In this document: positions 26,197-34,880 of the stretch, in pieces | How the letters are laid out: every line of letters starts with the position of its first letter | How positions within the stretch are numbered: the stretch's first letter is position 1 | NCBI GenBank assembly: GCA_963750935.1 | Contig: CAVVSR010000013.1 | Location: 372,001-436,000, forward strand | Length of the DNA: 64,000 nucleotides | Direction: 5' to 3' | Origin: JACCXG01 sp963750935 | Lineage (GTDB): Bacteria; Acidobacteriota; Vicinamibacteria; Vicinamibacterales; 2-12-FULL-66-21 | Made by a program: the position numbers and the translations under genes | Notes under the pieces: model-generated | What the model was told of the DNA's origin: nothing | The model's input: only the letters and a program-made list of their open reading frames with translations | Database searches by the model: none

Positions 26197-26667
26197 TCAC
26201 GCTTCGTCGTGAATCGTCTGGAGCTTCACCAGCTCGAACGCACGGCTGCCGCTCGGCGTCGTCACCGTGACGTCGTCGCCTTCTTCCTTGTTGAGGAGGG
26301 CACGGCCGATCGGCGAGGCGGTCGAGATCAGCCCGTGCTCGACATCGGCATCCTCGGGCATCACGAGCTGATAAATCGTGATGCCGCCCGACGACGGGTC
26401 TTTGAGGTGGACCGTCGATCCGAAGCCCACCTTGTCCCGAGGGACCTTGTCGAGATTCATCAGGTGAATGTCGCTGACGCGCTTCTTGAGAAGGCTGATC
26501 CGCGCCTCGACGAGGCGCTGCCGCTCCTTCGCGGCGTGGTACTCCGCGTTCTCACGAAGATCGCCGAGCTCGCGCGCGCGCCTGATCTCCTGCGGCAGCT
26601 CGGTCTTCAGCTCCTTGTCGAGCTGCATGAGCTCGTCTTCGAATTTCTTCAGGAGTCGCGCCTTCAT
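26197..26667 (-). CDS. greA: Transcription elongation factor GreA
   Basis: 156 residues, normal length. The N-terminal coiled coil carries the acidic tip region (RARELGDLRENAEYHAAKERQ) that enters the RNA-polymerase secondary channel to stimulate cleavage of backtracked transcripts. The C-terminal FKBP-like globular domain (GSTVHLKD, ISTASPIGRALLNKEEGDDV) is complete. ATG 26667 begins MKARLLKKFEDEL. Divergent from the rRNA-methyltransferase gene. Confidence 0.95.
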   Translation of the reverse strand: MKARLLKKFEDELMQLDKELKTELPQEIRRARELGDLRENAEYHAAKERQRLVEARISLLKKRVSDIHLMNLDKVPRDKVGFGSTVHLKDPSSGGITIYQLVMPEDADVEHGLISTASPIGRALLNKEEGDDVTVTTPSGSRAFELVKLQTIHDEA

Positions 26668-26766
26668 TTCACCGGAATGGTAGCACGCCGCGACGTCGCG
26701 CTGATGCCGGGCCGCGCCGGCTGGCACACGCGGAACGTAGCGTATGCGGCAGTACAATCGACGCGG

Positions 26767-27584
26767 ATGGACCACATCTCGAGCCGCCAGAATCCGATCG
26801 TGAAGCAGTTCCGCCTGCTGCTGGATCCGGCGCGCGATCGGGCCCCGCGAACGACGGCGCCCGGCTGCTCCTCGACGGCGCGCACCTGCTCGAAGAGGCC
26901 CTCAACGCCGACCTCCCCGTCGACGTCGTCGCCATTCGCGACGATGTCGGGGACGGGCCGGCAGGCGAGCTGGTGCGCCGCGCGGCAGCGGGAGGCGCGC
27001 GCCTGGTGAGCGTCACGACATCGGTGCTCTCCGCGATCAGTCCGGTGCGCCAGCCTTCCGGGATCGTCGCGATCGCGCGGCAGAAGGCGTGGTCGCTCGA
27101 CGCCGTCCTCGCACCGGCGCCGCAGCTGATCCTGATGCTGGCCGACGTCCAGGACCCGGGCAATGTCGGCGCGGTCGTGCGGGCCGCGGAAGCGTGCGGC
27201 GCAACGGGGATCATCACGTCCGCCGGCACCGCTGACCCGTTCGGATGGAAGGCGCTGCGGGGGTCGATGGGCAGCACATTCAGAATCCCGGTGGCCGCGC
27301 ACCACGCGCTGCCGGCGGCCGTCCAGCACGCACGCGAGCGTGGCGTCCGCGTCTATGCCGCGGTACCGCGCGCCGGGACGCCGCTGCCACGCTGCGATCT
27401 GCGCAAGCCCAGCGCGGTCCTGCTCGGCGGTGAAGGCCCCGGACTGCAGGCCGACCTCGTCGCGCTGGCCGACGAGACGCTCACCATTCCCATGCGCGGA
27501 TCCGTCGAGTCGCTGAACGTCGCCACCGCGGCGGCGCTCATCGCCTACGAGGCGTTCCGCCAGCGCGAGGCCAACGCATCATGA
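26767..27584 (+). CDS. TrmH/SpoU-family RNA 2'-O-methyltransferase, one apparent -1 frameshift
   Basis: About 272 residues after repair. ATG 26767 opens ISSRQNPIVKQFRLLLDPARDR, the substrate-binding N-terminus of TsnR/RlmB types. One base appears lost in the CCCC run at 26843-26846; the next frame continues directly with DGARLLLDGAHLLEEAL. SpoU motifs follow: ADVQDPGNVGAVVRAAEACG, LLGGEGPGL and IPMRGSVESLNVATAAALIAYE. These build the trefoil-knot SAM site. Probably modifies rRNA. Its stop overlaps rarA by 4 bp (ATGA). TACAAT at 26753-26758 lies 8 nt before the ATG, so a leaderless transcript is possible. Confidence 0.85.
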
Positions 27585-28942
27585 CGATGTCGCTCTTCGA
27601 CGACGGCGAATCGACCGGCGGGAAGCGGGCGGCGCCGGCTCCCCTCGCCGAGCGCATGCGGCCGCGGACGCTCGACGAGTTCGTCGGACAGGACGCGCTG
27701 ATCGGACCGGGCCGGCCGCTGCGGCAGGCGATCGAGCAGGACCGCCTGCAGTCGGTGATCCTCTGGGGTCCGCCGGGAACCGGCAAGACGACGCTCGCCC
27801 GGCTGATCGCCGGCGCCACGCGCGCGCACTTCATCTCGTTCAGCGCCGTGCTGTCCGGCATCAAGGAGATTCGCGCGGTGATGACCGAGGCCGAGGAATC
27901 GCGCAAGCGCCTCGGCCGCCGCACCATCCTCTTCGTCGACGAGATCCATCGCTTCAACAAGGCCCAGCAGGACGCCTTCCTGCCGCGCGTCGAAGCCGGC
28001 GACATCGTCCTGATCGGCGCCACCACCGAGAACCCGTCGTTCGAGGTGAACTCGGCGCTGCTGTCGCGATCGAAGGTCCATGTGCTCCAGCCGCTCACCC
28101 TGGAGACGATCGTCGAGATCCTGCGGCGGGCCCTCGCCGATGTCGATCGGGGCCTTGGCGAGCTCGCGCTTCGCGCCGAGGACGAGGCGCTGATCGGGAT
28201 CGCGAAGTATGCGAATGGCGACGCGCGGATCGCGCTGAACCTGCTCGATCTCGCGGCGGCGACTGCCGGCGCGGCGGGCAGGATCGACGCCGCGCTGATC
28301 GCCGATCTCGCGCAGAATCGCGCCCTGCTGTACGACAAGACCGGCGAAGAGCACTACAACCTGATCTCGGCGCTGCACAAGTCGATGCGCAACAGCGATC
28401 CGGACGCGTCGGTCTATTGGCTGGCGCGGATGCTGGAGGCCGGGGAGGATCCGCTCTACGTCGCGCGCCGGCTGGTGCGGTTCGCGTCGGAGGACATCGG
28501 CAACGCCGATCCGCGCGGCCTCGCGATCGCCGTCGCGGCCAAGGAGGCGGTGCACTTCGTCGGCATGCCGGAGGGCAACACGGCGCTGGCGCAGGCCGCG
28601 ATCTACCTGGCGACTGCGCCGAAGAGCAATGCGGTCTACCGCGCGTATCTGGAGGCCGCCGAAGCCGCCGCCTCAGAGGTGGCCGAGCCGGTCCCGCTCC
28701 ACCTCCGCAACGCGCCAACCAGATTGATGAAGGATCTCGAATACGGAAAGGGGTATCGCTACGCGCACGACGAGGAGGCGGGCGTGGCCGATATGGACTG
28801 CCTGCCTCCGGCGCATCGCGGCCGCGCCTTCTACCGTCCGGTCGAGCGCGGCTACGAGGTGACGATCAGCGAACGGCTCAGGGAGTGGCGTCGCCGACGG
28901 GCCGCAGCTTCCGGAACATCTCGTCGCGAAGCGGAAGAATGA
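27581..28942 (+). CDS. rarA: Replication-associated recombination protein A (RarA/MgsA, AAA+)
   Basis: 453 residues. Clamp-loader-like ATPase acting at stalled replication forks. Walker A WGPPGTGKTTLA (about 66-77), Walker B ILFVDEIHRFNKAQQDAFLP, sensor 1 IGATTENPSFEVN and the C-terminal tetramerisation domain (ASVYWLARMLEAGEDPLYVARRLVRFASEDIG) are all clear. The family usually ends near YEVTI..RL..W; the last 15 residues here run beyond that. The 3' end overlaps the convergent trypsin-like gene by 65 bp. Confidence 0.94.
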   Translation: MTMSLFDDGESTGGKRAAPAPLAERMRPRTLDEFVGQDALIGPGRPLRQAIEQDRLQSVILWGPPGTGKTTLARLIAGATRAHFISFSAVLSGIKEIRAVMTEAEESRKRLGRRTILFVDEIHRFNKAQQDAFLPRVEAGDIVLIGATTENPSFEVNSALLSRSKVHVLQPLTLETIVEILRRALADVDRGLGELALRAEDEALIGIAKYANGDARIALNLLDLAAATAGAAGRIDAALIADLAQNRALLYDKTGEEHYNLISALHKSMRNSDPDASVYWLARMLEAGEDPLYVARRLVRFASEDIGNADPRGLAIAVAAKEAVHFVGMPEGNTALAQAAIYLATAPKSNAVYRAYLEAAEAAASEVAEPVPLHLRNAPTRLMKDLEYGKGYRYAHDEEAGVADMDCLPPAHRGRAFYRPVERGYEVTISERLREWRRRRAAASGTSRREAEE

Positions 28943-29774
28943 ACGAGAACCGGAAGTCGCCCTGCATCCGGCCGATCGGGATGCCGACGAGCTGACCCTG
29001 CGAGTTGAGCACGCCGCCGCCCGACACGCCCGGGTGGCCGTCGGTGAGGCAAGTGACCAGCTTGTTCTGGGTGCGCTGCCCGACGTAACCGGTGGCGACG
29101 ATGATGCCCTTCGAGTAGTCGTTGCCAAGACGGAAGATCGGGTCGGCGAACTCGAACTGGTAGCCGAGATCGACGTTGAGCGCCGGCAGGTTGATCTCTT
29201 CCTTGACCTTGAGGATGGCCCAGTCGCCCGGATCCACCTCGACGCGGGCATCTCCCGCATCCACGACCCGCGCAGCGATCGCGCGGCCGTCGATCATCAG
29301 CTTGACCGAGGTGATGACCCGCGGGTCGGCGGCGCCTTCCTGGCCGAGCGCAATCACCCCGTGCTTGACGGTGATGAAGTAGCCGTCGCCGAGGTAGCCG
29401 GCGGTGCCGTAGCTGCTGGATCCTTTGTCGTCGTAGGAATAGAGCTCGACGAAGCTCTGGCGGCGGTCGCGGATCAGGGTCAGCGGCAGCAGGCCCATTT
29501 CGGTCTGCAGCTGGCGCTTGACGTCTTCCACGATGGCAGCATGCCGGTCGGACGGATCGACGGCGGTGACCTCGGTCGCCGCCAGTCCGGTCGTACCGGT
29601 AGGCCCTGAGGGCTGCTGCTTTCTCAGCTGATCAATTTCTGCGCGGAGAGCCGCCAGTTGTTCCTGGGCATCTCCTCCACTCGGCCGGGCGCCGAGATAG
29701 CTGCCGAGACCAAAGAACAACACGGCAAACGCAAACGCAACGACGACGGGTACGGCTAGGCGACGGTTCGACAT
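28878..29774 (-). CDS. Membrane-anchored trypsin-like serine protease
   Basis: 298 residues. A signal anchor (LAVPVVVAFAFAVLFFGLGSYLGA) is followed by a short coiled coil (EQLAALRAEIDQLRKQQ), a Thr/Pro-Gly linker and a chymotrypsin-fold domain. The catalytic triad is readable: His in YFITVKHGV, Asp in DPGDWAILKV, Ser in GHPGVSGGGVL. There is no PDZ domain, so it is not a classical DegP. Likely periplasmic. Translation starts at ATG 29774, five nt after GGAG, which lies in a hairpin of the structured leader 29776-29876. Overlaps rarA tail to tail. Confidence 0.85.
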   Translation of the reverse strand: MSNRRLAVPVVVAFAFAVLFFGLGSYLGARPSGGDAQEQLAALRAEIDQLRKQQPSGPTGTTGLAATEVTAVDPSDRHAAIVEDVKRQLQTEMGLLPLTLIRDRRQSFVELYSYDDKGSSSYGTAGYLGDGYFITVKHGVIALGQEGAADPRVITSVKLMIDGRAIAARVVDAGDARVEVDPGDWAILKVKEEINLPALNVDLGYQFEFADPIFRLGNDYSKGIIVATGYVGQRTQNKLVTCLTDGHPGVSGGGVLNSQGQLVGIPIGRMQGDFRFSFILPLRDEMFRKLRPVGDATP

Positions 29775-29775
29775 A

Positions 29776-29876
29776 CGAACTCCAAGTTCGGCAGCCGGAG
29801 CCGTTCACCACCCCTGATCCGATGAACGTCCGGCTTTGCGCACCCCGGTGAGGGGGTTAGCCTTTTTCGCTTGGAA
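29776..29876 (-). promoter_or_regulatory. Structured 5' leader, candidate GEMM-like (c-di-GMP-I type) riboswitch
   Basis: On the minus strand, read toward the protease: GGC TAA CCCC...GGGG TGCGCAAA GCC (29862 to 29832), which has the layout of the GEMM aptamer core GGC-AAA-hairpin-GACGCAAA-GCC. A second arm AGCCGGA/TCCGGCT encloses CGTTCA...TGAACG. The base pairing TCCAAG (29875-29870) with CTTGGA (29786-29781) closes the domain and covers the ribosome-binding GGAG. The same CTTGGA can instead sit in the hairpin CGAACT-TGG-AGTTCG (29790-29776). The GNRA tetraloop and its receptor of classical GEMM are not evident, so the ligand class is uncertain. Confidence 0.5.
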
Positions 29877-29929
29877 ACGCAGGTAGCTTCGATAGACGAA
29901 GCCCCCGCAACGACTTCTGGGATAACCGA

Positions 29930-29958
29930 ACTGTAAACCGATCGGCGGCTTCTGTCAA
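29930..29958 (-). promoter_or_regulatory. Sigma70-type promoter for the trypsin-like protease
   Basis: TTGACA (29958-29953), a 17-nt spacer, then TACAGT (29935-29930) on the minus strand. Transcription would start near 29923 and give a leader of about 150 nt, which holds the structured element and an additional perfect hairpin GCTTCG-TCTAT-CGAAGC. The remaining spacer up to 30117 shows no clear gene. Confidence 0.7.
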
Positions 29959-30117
29959 GCATAAATCTTACGCAGTCAGCGGTTTATGTGTAGATGAGAT
30001 CTCCTGTGTTCAGGGGAGGCGAAGCTCGCGCCATGCCTCGACAGCCTCCCGCTGCTCGTGTATCTTGTTGTCCCTCTCGCACTTCGCCGAAGAACCCTGA
30101 ACGACTCCGGAGCCGTC

Positions 30118-32872
30118 ATGCACCGATTTTCGTCCCCAATGACTCCCCGCGTTGCCGATCGGCTCGCGCGGTTCGTCCCTGCCCTGCTCATCGCGCTGCT
30201 GCCCCTGTCGCTCCTGGCGCAGAGCCCGCAGCCGTCCCAGGGGCCGCGAACCGCCGACGAGGTGATCAAGCAGGAAGGCTACGTCGCCCCACCGAAGGAG
30301 CTGGCGGATGCGGTGCTGGCGCCGCGGCACCTGAACGTCTCGCTCACGAACCTCAGCCCCGACAAGAAGTGGTTCGTCGACGAGATCGGGGACGGACCGG
30401 TCCTGATGAAGACGTTCGCGAAGCCGTTTCACGAGCTCGGCGGCGTGTTCGTGGACTACAAGGCGAATCGGGCCCGGGCCCTGACCATCCGCAACAACAC
30501 CGGCATCCAGCTGATCTCCGCGAGCGACGGCACGAAGAAGCCGATTGCCCTCGCCGCGGGCACGCGGGTGTCGAACGCCACATGGTCCCCCGACAGCAGC
30601 GGCATCGCGTTCTTCGTGCACGGCGAGGATGCCACGCACATCTGGTTCGCCGACGTCGCCTCCGGCAAGGCGCGGCAACTGACGAAGACCCCGGTGCTCG
30701 CCACGCTCGTGTCCGCCTTCGAATTCAGCCAGGACGGCAAGACGATCGTCTTCGTCCAGGTGCCCGATGGGCGTGCGCCGATGCCGGCCGCGCCGGCCGC
30801 GCCGACCAGCCCCACCGTCAAAATCGCCGACTCCGATCGGAACCGGCTGCGCACGTTCCCCAGCCTGATGTCCACGCCGTTCGAGAAGGAACTGCTCGAA
30901 TGGCACTCGACCGGGCAGGTTGCGCTGCTCGACGTCGCCAAGGGCGCCGTCCGCAAGATCGGCCAGCCGGCCATGGTGCGCGCCCTCGACGCGTCGCCGG
31001 ACGCGCGCTACGTGCGCGTGACCAGGATGGTCAAGCCGTTCTCCTACGACGTCCCCGTCAGCAGCTTCGGCTCGATTGAGGAGATCTGGGACGCGCGACG
31101 GCCGCATGCTGGCCAAGGTGACGGATCGCCCGATCAACCTCGGCGTCCAGGACGACACGCCGCCGCAGCCCGATCCCGGCGCCGCCGCTGGCGGCGGCCG
31201 CGGTGCGCAGCAGCAGGGCAAGCGCGAGATCGCATGGCGCGCTGACGGCCAGGGCCTCTCCTTCCTCGAGCAGGAACCGGCTCCGGCTGGCGACGGCAAC
31301 GGCGCCGGCAGGCGCGGCGCGGGCGCGCAGGCCGCGAACGACGACCAGGATGCCCCGGGCGCACGCGGCGGCCGCGGCACGCAGGCCCAGCGCCGCGATC
31401 GGCTCTATCAGTGGACCGCCCCCTTCGACGAGGCCAGCAAGAAGGTCATCTACGAGAACACCACCCGCATGACCGGCGTGCGCTACTCGCCCGACATGCA
31501 GGTGCTGTTCTTCTCCGAGCGGGCCGGCCAGAACGCGGTGGAGACGGCCGTCTACCTGAACGACTCCGCCCGCAAGCTCGTGCTGGCGCGCTACCGCGCC
31601 GAGGACGTCTACGCGAATCCCGGCTCGTTGATCTCGACCCGCGGCACCGCCGGTGGCGGCGGCCGCGGCGCCGGCGGTGGTGGCGGCGGGGCGGGCGGGC
31701 GCGGTGGCGGCGGAGGCTCCGGCCCGGTGCAGCTGTCAGCCGACGGTCAGAGCGTGTTCTTCCAGGGCACGCAGTACGACCGCAACCCGAACGACGTCGG
31801 GCCGAAGACCTTCATCGACAAGGTGGCGATCAAGACCGGCGAGAAGTCGCGCATCTACGAGAGCAGCAACAGCAACGTGTTCGAGCGCGTCACCTCGGTC
31901 CTCGACATCGAGACCGGCAAGTACATCATCTCGCGCGAAAACCCGGCCGAGGTCCAGCAGCAGTTCGCCGTCGATGGCGCGCGGCGCGTGCAGATCACCG
32001 CCAACCGGGACTACACGCCCGACATCACCAAGGCGAAGATCGAGCGCTTCACGGTGGAGCGCCCCGACGGCTTCAAGTTCCGGGTGACGGTGAACCTGCC
32101 CCAGGACCACCAGCCCGGCACCCGGCTGCCGGCGCTGTTCTGGTTCTACCCGCGCGAGTATCAGGACCAGGAGTCGTACGACCGCCCGGATCGCACGTTC
32201 AACAAGAACGCCTTCCCCAGCTTCGGGGTCCGATCCATGGAGTACTTCGTCCGCCTCGGCTACGCCGTCGTCGAGCCCGACTCGCCGATCGTCGGTCCGC
32301 AGGGGCAGATGAACAACAACTACGTGCACGACCTGCGGAACAACCTGGCCGCGGTGATCGACGAGCTCGATCGGCGCGCCCTGGTGGATCGCGGCCGGCT
32401 GGCGATCGGCGGCCACAGCTACGGCGCGTTCTCGACCGTCAACGCGATGGTGCACACGCCGTTCTTCAAGGCCGGCATCGCCGGCGACGGCGCCTACAAC
32501 CGCACCCTGACGCCAATCGGATTCCAGACCGAACGTCGTGACCTCTGGGAAGCGCCGAACGTCTACCTGAACATGTCGCCGTTCATGTTCGCGAACAACA
32601 TGACCGGTGCGCTGCTCATGTATCACGGCCTTGCCGATCAGAACGTCGGCACGGATCCGACCAACTCGATCCGGCTGTACCACGCGCTCAACGGTCTCGG
32701 GAAGACGACGGCGCTCTACCTGTACCCGCTCGAGGATCACGGCCCGGCGTCGCGCGAAACGCTGCTCGACCTGTGGGCGCGCTGGGCGGCGTGGCTCGAC
32801 AAGTACGTGAAGAACCCGCCGCGGCCCGACGCCGAGAAGCGGAAGATCACGACGTCATCGGAAAACCGCTGA
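30118..32872 (+). CDS. S9-family prolyl-oligopeptidase-like peptidase, one apparent +1 frameshift
   Basis: About 917 residues after removing one base near 31091-31095 (EEIWD|RDGRMLAKV). A signal peptide (LLIALLPLSLLA) starts at ATG 30118. The N-terminal 550 residues are WD-like beta-propeller blades (TWSPDSSGIAFF, FSQDGKTIVF, YSPDMQVLFF) with three Gly/Ala/Arg low-complexity inserts around 31180-31370 and 31640-31730. The C-terminal alpha/beta-hydrolase has Ser in GGHSYGAF, Asp in HGLADQN and His in LEDHGPAS. Periplasmic peptide hydrolysis is likely. The 3' spacer holds two hairpins shared with the convergent hydrolase gene. Confidence 0.88.
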
Positions 32873-32918
32873 CGTGCGTCGACGGACGCGGCGCCTCCTG
32901 GGTGCCGCGTCCCTTTGT

Positions 32919-32994
32919 CTTCCGCCTGAAGGCGGAAGCTACCCGCGGAAGCCGATCGCCATCTCGTGGCTTCCGGCTTTAGCCGGAAGAAGCA
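32919..32994. repeat. Two palindromic REP-like hairpins
   Basis: CTTCCGCC-TGA-GGCGGAAG-type hairpin at 32920-32939 and GGCTTCCGGCTTTAGCCGGA (start of a longer palindrome) at about 32967-32991. They lie between the stop codons of convergent genes (32872 and 32999) and may act as a bidirectional terminator, but lack T tracts. The second is nearly identical to the repeats inside the anti-sigma gene at 48826-48979. Confidence 0.85.
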
Positions 32995-32998
32995 ACCG

Positions 32999-33865
32999 TC
33001 AGCGGAACGACGTCCGCAGCACCGCATCCACCCAGCCGTCGATCTCACTCCAGGTCTTCGCATCGCTGAGCGACTGGTTGTGCCCCGCGCCCTTGACGAG
33101 GAGGAGGCGCTTGGGCCCGGTCAGCGCCTCGAGCACGCGCTCGGCGTGGCTCGGATCGGTGTCGACGTCGCGGTCGCCGTGAATCAGCAGCACCGGCACG
33201 CCGATCGCTTCCGCCGCCTTCACCGGACTGACGGCGTCGACGTCGAAGCCGGCGCGCTCCTCGGCCGCTCGAATCGCACGCTCGATCATGCCGGCGGTGA
33301 GATAGCGCGGCGCCCGCTCGGTCGCGACGGTCCGGAGGTCCGAGAAGACCTCGGCCGCGACGACGCCGGTGACGCGGCGATCGCCGGCCGCTTCCTGGAG
33401 CGCGACGGCCGCGCCGAGCGACGAGCCGATCAGGATGACCGGGCCGAGCGGCAGCGTGTCGATGATCTTGCGGAGGTCGGCCTTCTCGTAATGCCCGTAG
33501 GTGCAGAACTCGCCGTCCGACGCGCCATGGCGGCGGCTGTCGTAGGCGATCACCTCGAGCCCCTTGGGGGTGAACCGCTGGATTACGCCGGCGGCGCTCG
33601 CGCGATTGTCGGCAACGCCGTGGAGGTAGATCAGCGTCCCCCGGCGCCGGCCTGACGGCGCGCAGCGCCAGCCGCGGAGCGTCAGGCCCTCACCGGCGAA
33701 CTCCTGCTCCACGCAATTCCGCGGCGGCGCCGGAATCTGATCGTTCCGCGACGGAGACACGAGCGCGCCGGCGGCGATCGACGGCGCCTGCGTCGCCAGG
33801 ACGGCTGCCCCGACGGCCGCCACCGCGCCGAGGATCGCGACGACCGTGAGCAGTCGCCTGCGCAT
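32999..33865 (-). CDS. Exported alpha/beta hydrolase
   Basis: 288 residues. An N-terminal hydrophobic segment (LLTVVAILGAVAAVGAAVLA) suggests export or anchoring. The hydrolase fold is readable: oxyanion region LIYLHGVADNRAS, nucleophile elbow GSSLGAA, acid in LLIHGDRDVDTDPSHAE and His in KGAGHNQSLS. This resembles serine aminopeptidase/BAAT-like or acylglycerol-lipase-like hydrolases with unknown substrate. Convergent with the S9 peptidase; followed 8 nt upstream by the TIM-barrel gene on the same strand, so the two are probably one transcript. Confidence 0.82.
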   Translation of the reverse strand: MRRRLLTVVAILGAVAAVGAAVLATQAPSIAAGALVSPSRNDQIPAPPRNCVEQEFAGEGLTLRGWRCAPSGRRRGTLIYLHGVADNRASAAGVIQRFTPKGLEVIAYDSRRHGASDGEFCTYGHYEKADLRKIIDTLPLGPVILIGSSLGAAVALQEAAGDRRVTGVVAAEVFSDLRTVATERAPRYLTAGMIERAIRAAEERAGFDVDAVSPVKAAEAIGVPVLLIHGDRDVDTDPSHAERVLEALTGPKRLLLVKGAGHNQSLSDAKTWSEIDGWVDAVLRTSFR

Positions 33866-33873
33866 TCACGCGG

Positions 33874-34758
33874 TCACGCCACCAGCTTGCGGAGCTGCTG
33901 CAGGTAGCGCGGTACCGCCTGGCGCGGGTCTTCGGCCGCCTCGTACTCCAGGACGACGTAGCCGCGATAGTTCACGTCGCGCAGGATCTTGATGACGCGC
34001 GCGAGATCCGCCGGCCCCTTCGCCTTCCCCGTCGTCACCTCGACCTTGACCTGCGCGACCACCGCATAGGGCGCGAGCCTGGCGAGATCCGCGTACGGAT
34101 CGGCGCTCTGGAAATTGCCCGAGTCGAGATTGACGCCGAACCACTCCGACTTCACCTCGCGCACGATCGCCAGCATCTGGTCGATGGTGGAGACGATGCC
34201 GCCGTGGTTTTCCAGCGCGAGGATGATGCCTCTGGTCGCGGCGTGCTCGCAGGCGCGGTGGATGGCGTCGACGCACCACTTGCGCGCGTCCGCCTCACTC
34301 GTGCCCTTCTGCAGATCGCCGGCGAAGATGCGGATCGTCGGGGCGTGCAGCTCGGCCGCCAGATCGACCCACCGCTTCACGTGGTCGATTTCCTTGTCGA
34401 GCTGCGGGCCGGGCGGGTGGGTGAAGGTGTTCCGCACCGCGGTGCCGGAAATCGACAGCCCCTGGATGAAGGCATGCCGCCGCAGCGAGCGGCAATACTG
34501 CGGCGTCGCCGGCTCGGGAAAGTAGTACGACGTCGGCTCGACCGCTTCGAGGTCGTACAACGAGGCCAGGTCGACGAAATCGTCCAGCGTCATCGACTTC
34601 TTCGGTCCGGCGAGCGCGTCGCGGAACGAGTAGGCGGCCAGGCTCAGCTTCATGCTCGGGGCGCCGGCCCGCTTGATGGGATCGATGGCAGTCGCGCCGC
34701 CGGTCAGCGCCATCGCCGGCAGCGCCGCCAGGGCGGCAGTGAAGTCGCGTCGGTTCAT
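33874..34758 (-). CDS. Exported sugar phosphate isomerase/epimerase-like TIM barrel
   Basis: 294 residues from ATG 34758. The N-terminus MNRRDFTAALAALPAMALTGG looks like a secretion signal with an RR motif (possibly Tat). The rest is an AP-endonuclease-2/xylose-isomerase-like barrel: LSLAAYSFRDAL, IRIFAGDL, ILALENHGG, FGVNLDSGNF, VVLEYEA, with the acidic and His metal ligands E (LALENH), D (NLDSGN) and E (LEYE). Divergent from a DUF1080 gene across 122 bp. In this phylum such pairs belong to 3-keto-sugar or glycoside breakdown, which is the inferred role. Confidence 0.83.
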   Translation of the reverse strand: MNRRDFTAALAALPAMALTGGATAIDPIKRAGAPSMKLSLAAYSFRDALAGPKKSMTLDDFVDLASLYDLEAVEPTSYYFPEPATPQYCRSLRRHAFIQGLSISGTAVRNTFTHPPGPQLDKEIDHVKRWVDLAAELHAPTIRIFAGDLQKGTSEADARKWCVDAIHRACEHAATRGIILALENHGGIVSTIDQMLAIVREVKSEWFGVNLDSGNFQSADPYADLARLAPYAVVAQVKVEVTTGKAKGPADLARVIKILRDVNYRGYVVLEYEAAEDPRQAVPRYLQQLRKLVA

Positions 34759-34880
34759 GCGCAGAGGGTATCGCACTCCCGAATCGGAGAAAATACGGGA
34801 GACGCGGCGTTTGACTCGGCGAGCGCCGGCTGGGCAGAATGCCAGTGCGATCACGCATTTCTTCTTCCGAACGGACCTTC

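Noticed and set aside
31640..31735. Glycine-rich repeat in the S9 peptidase as a mobile or tandem repeat element
   Set aside because: It is low-complexity GGC/GGT coding sequence in a known variable loop of this enzyme group, without a fixed period or flanking duplication.
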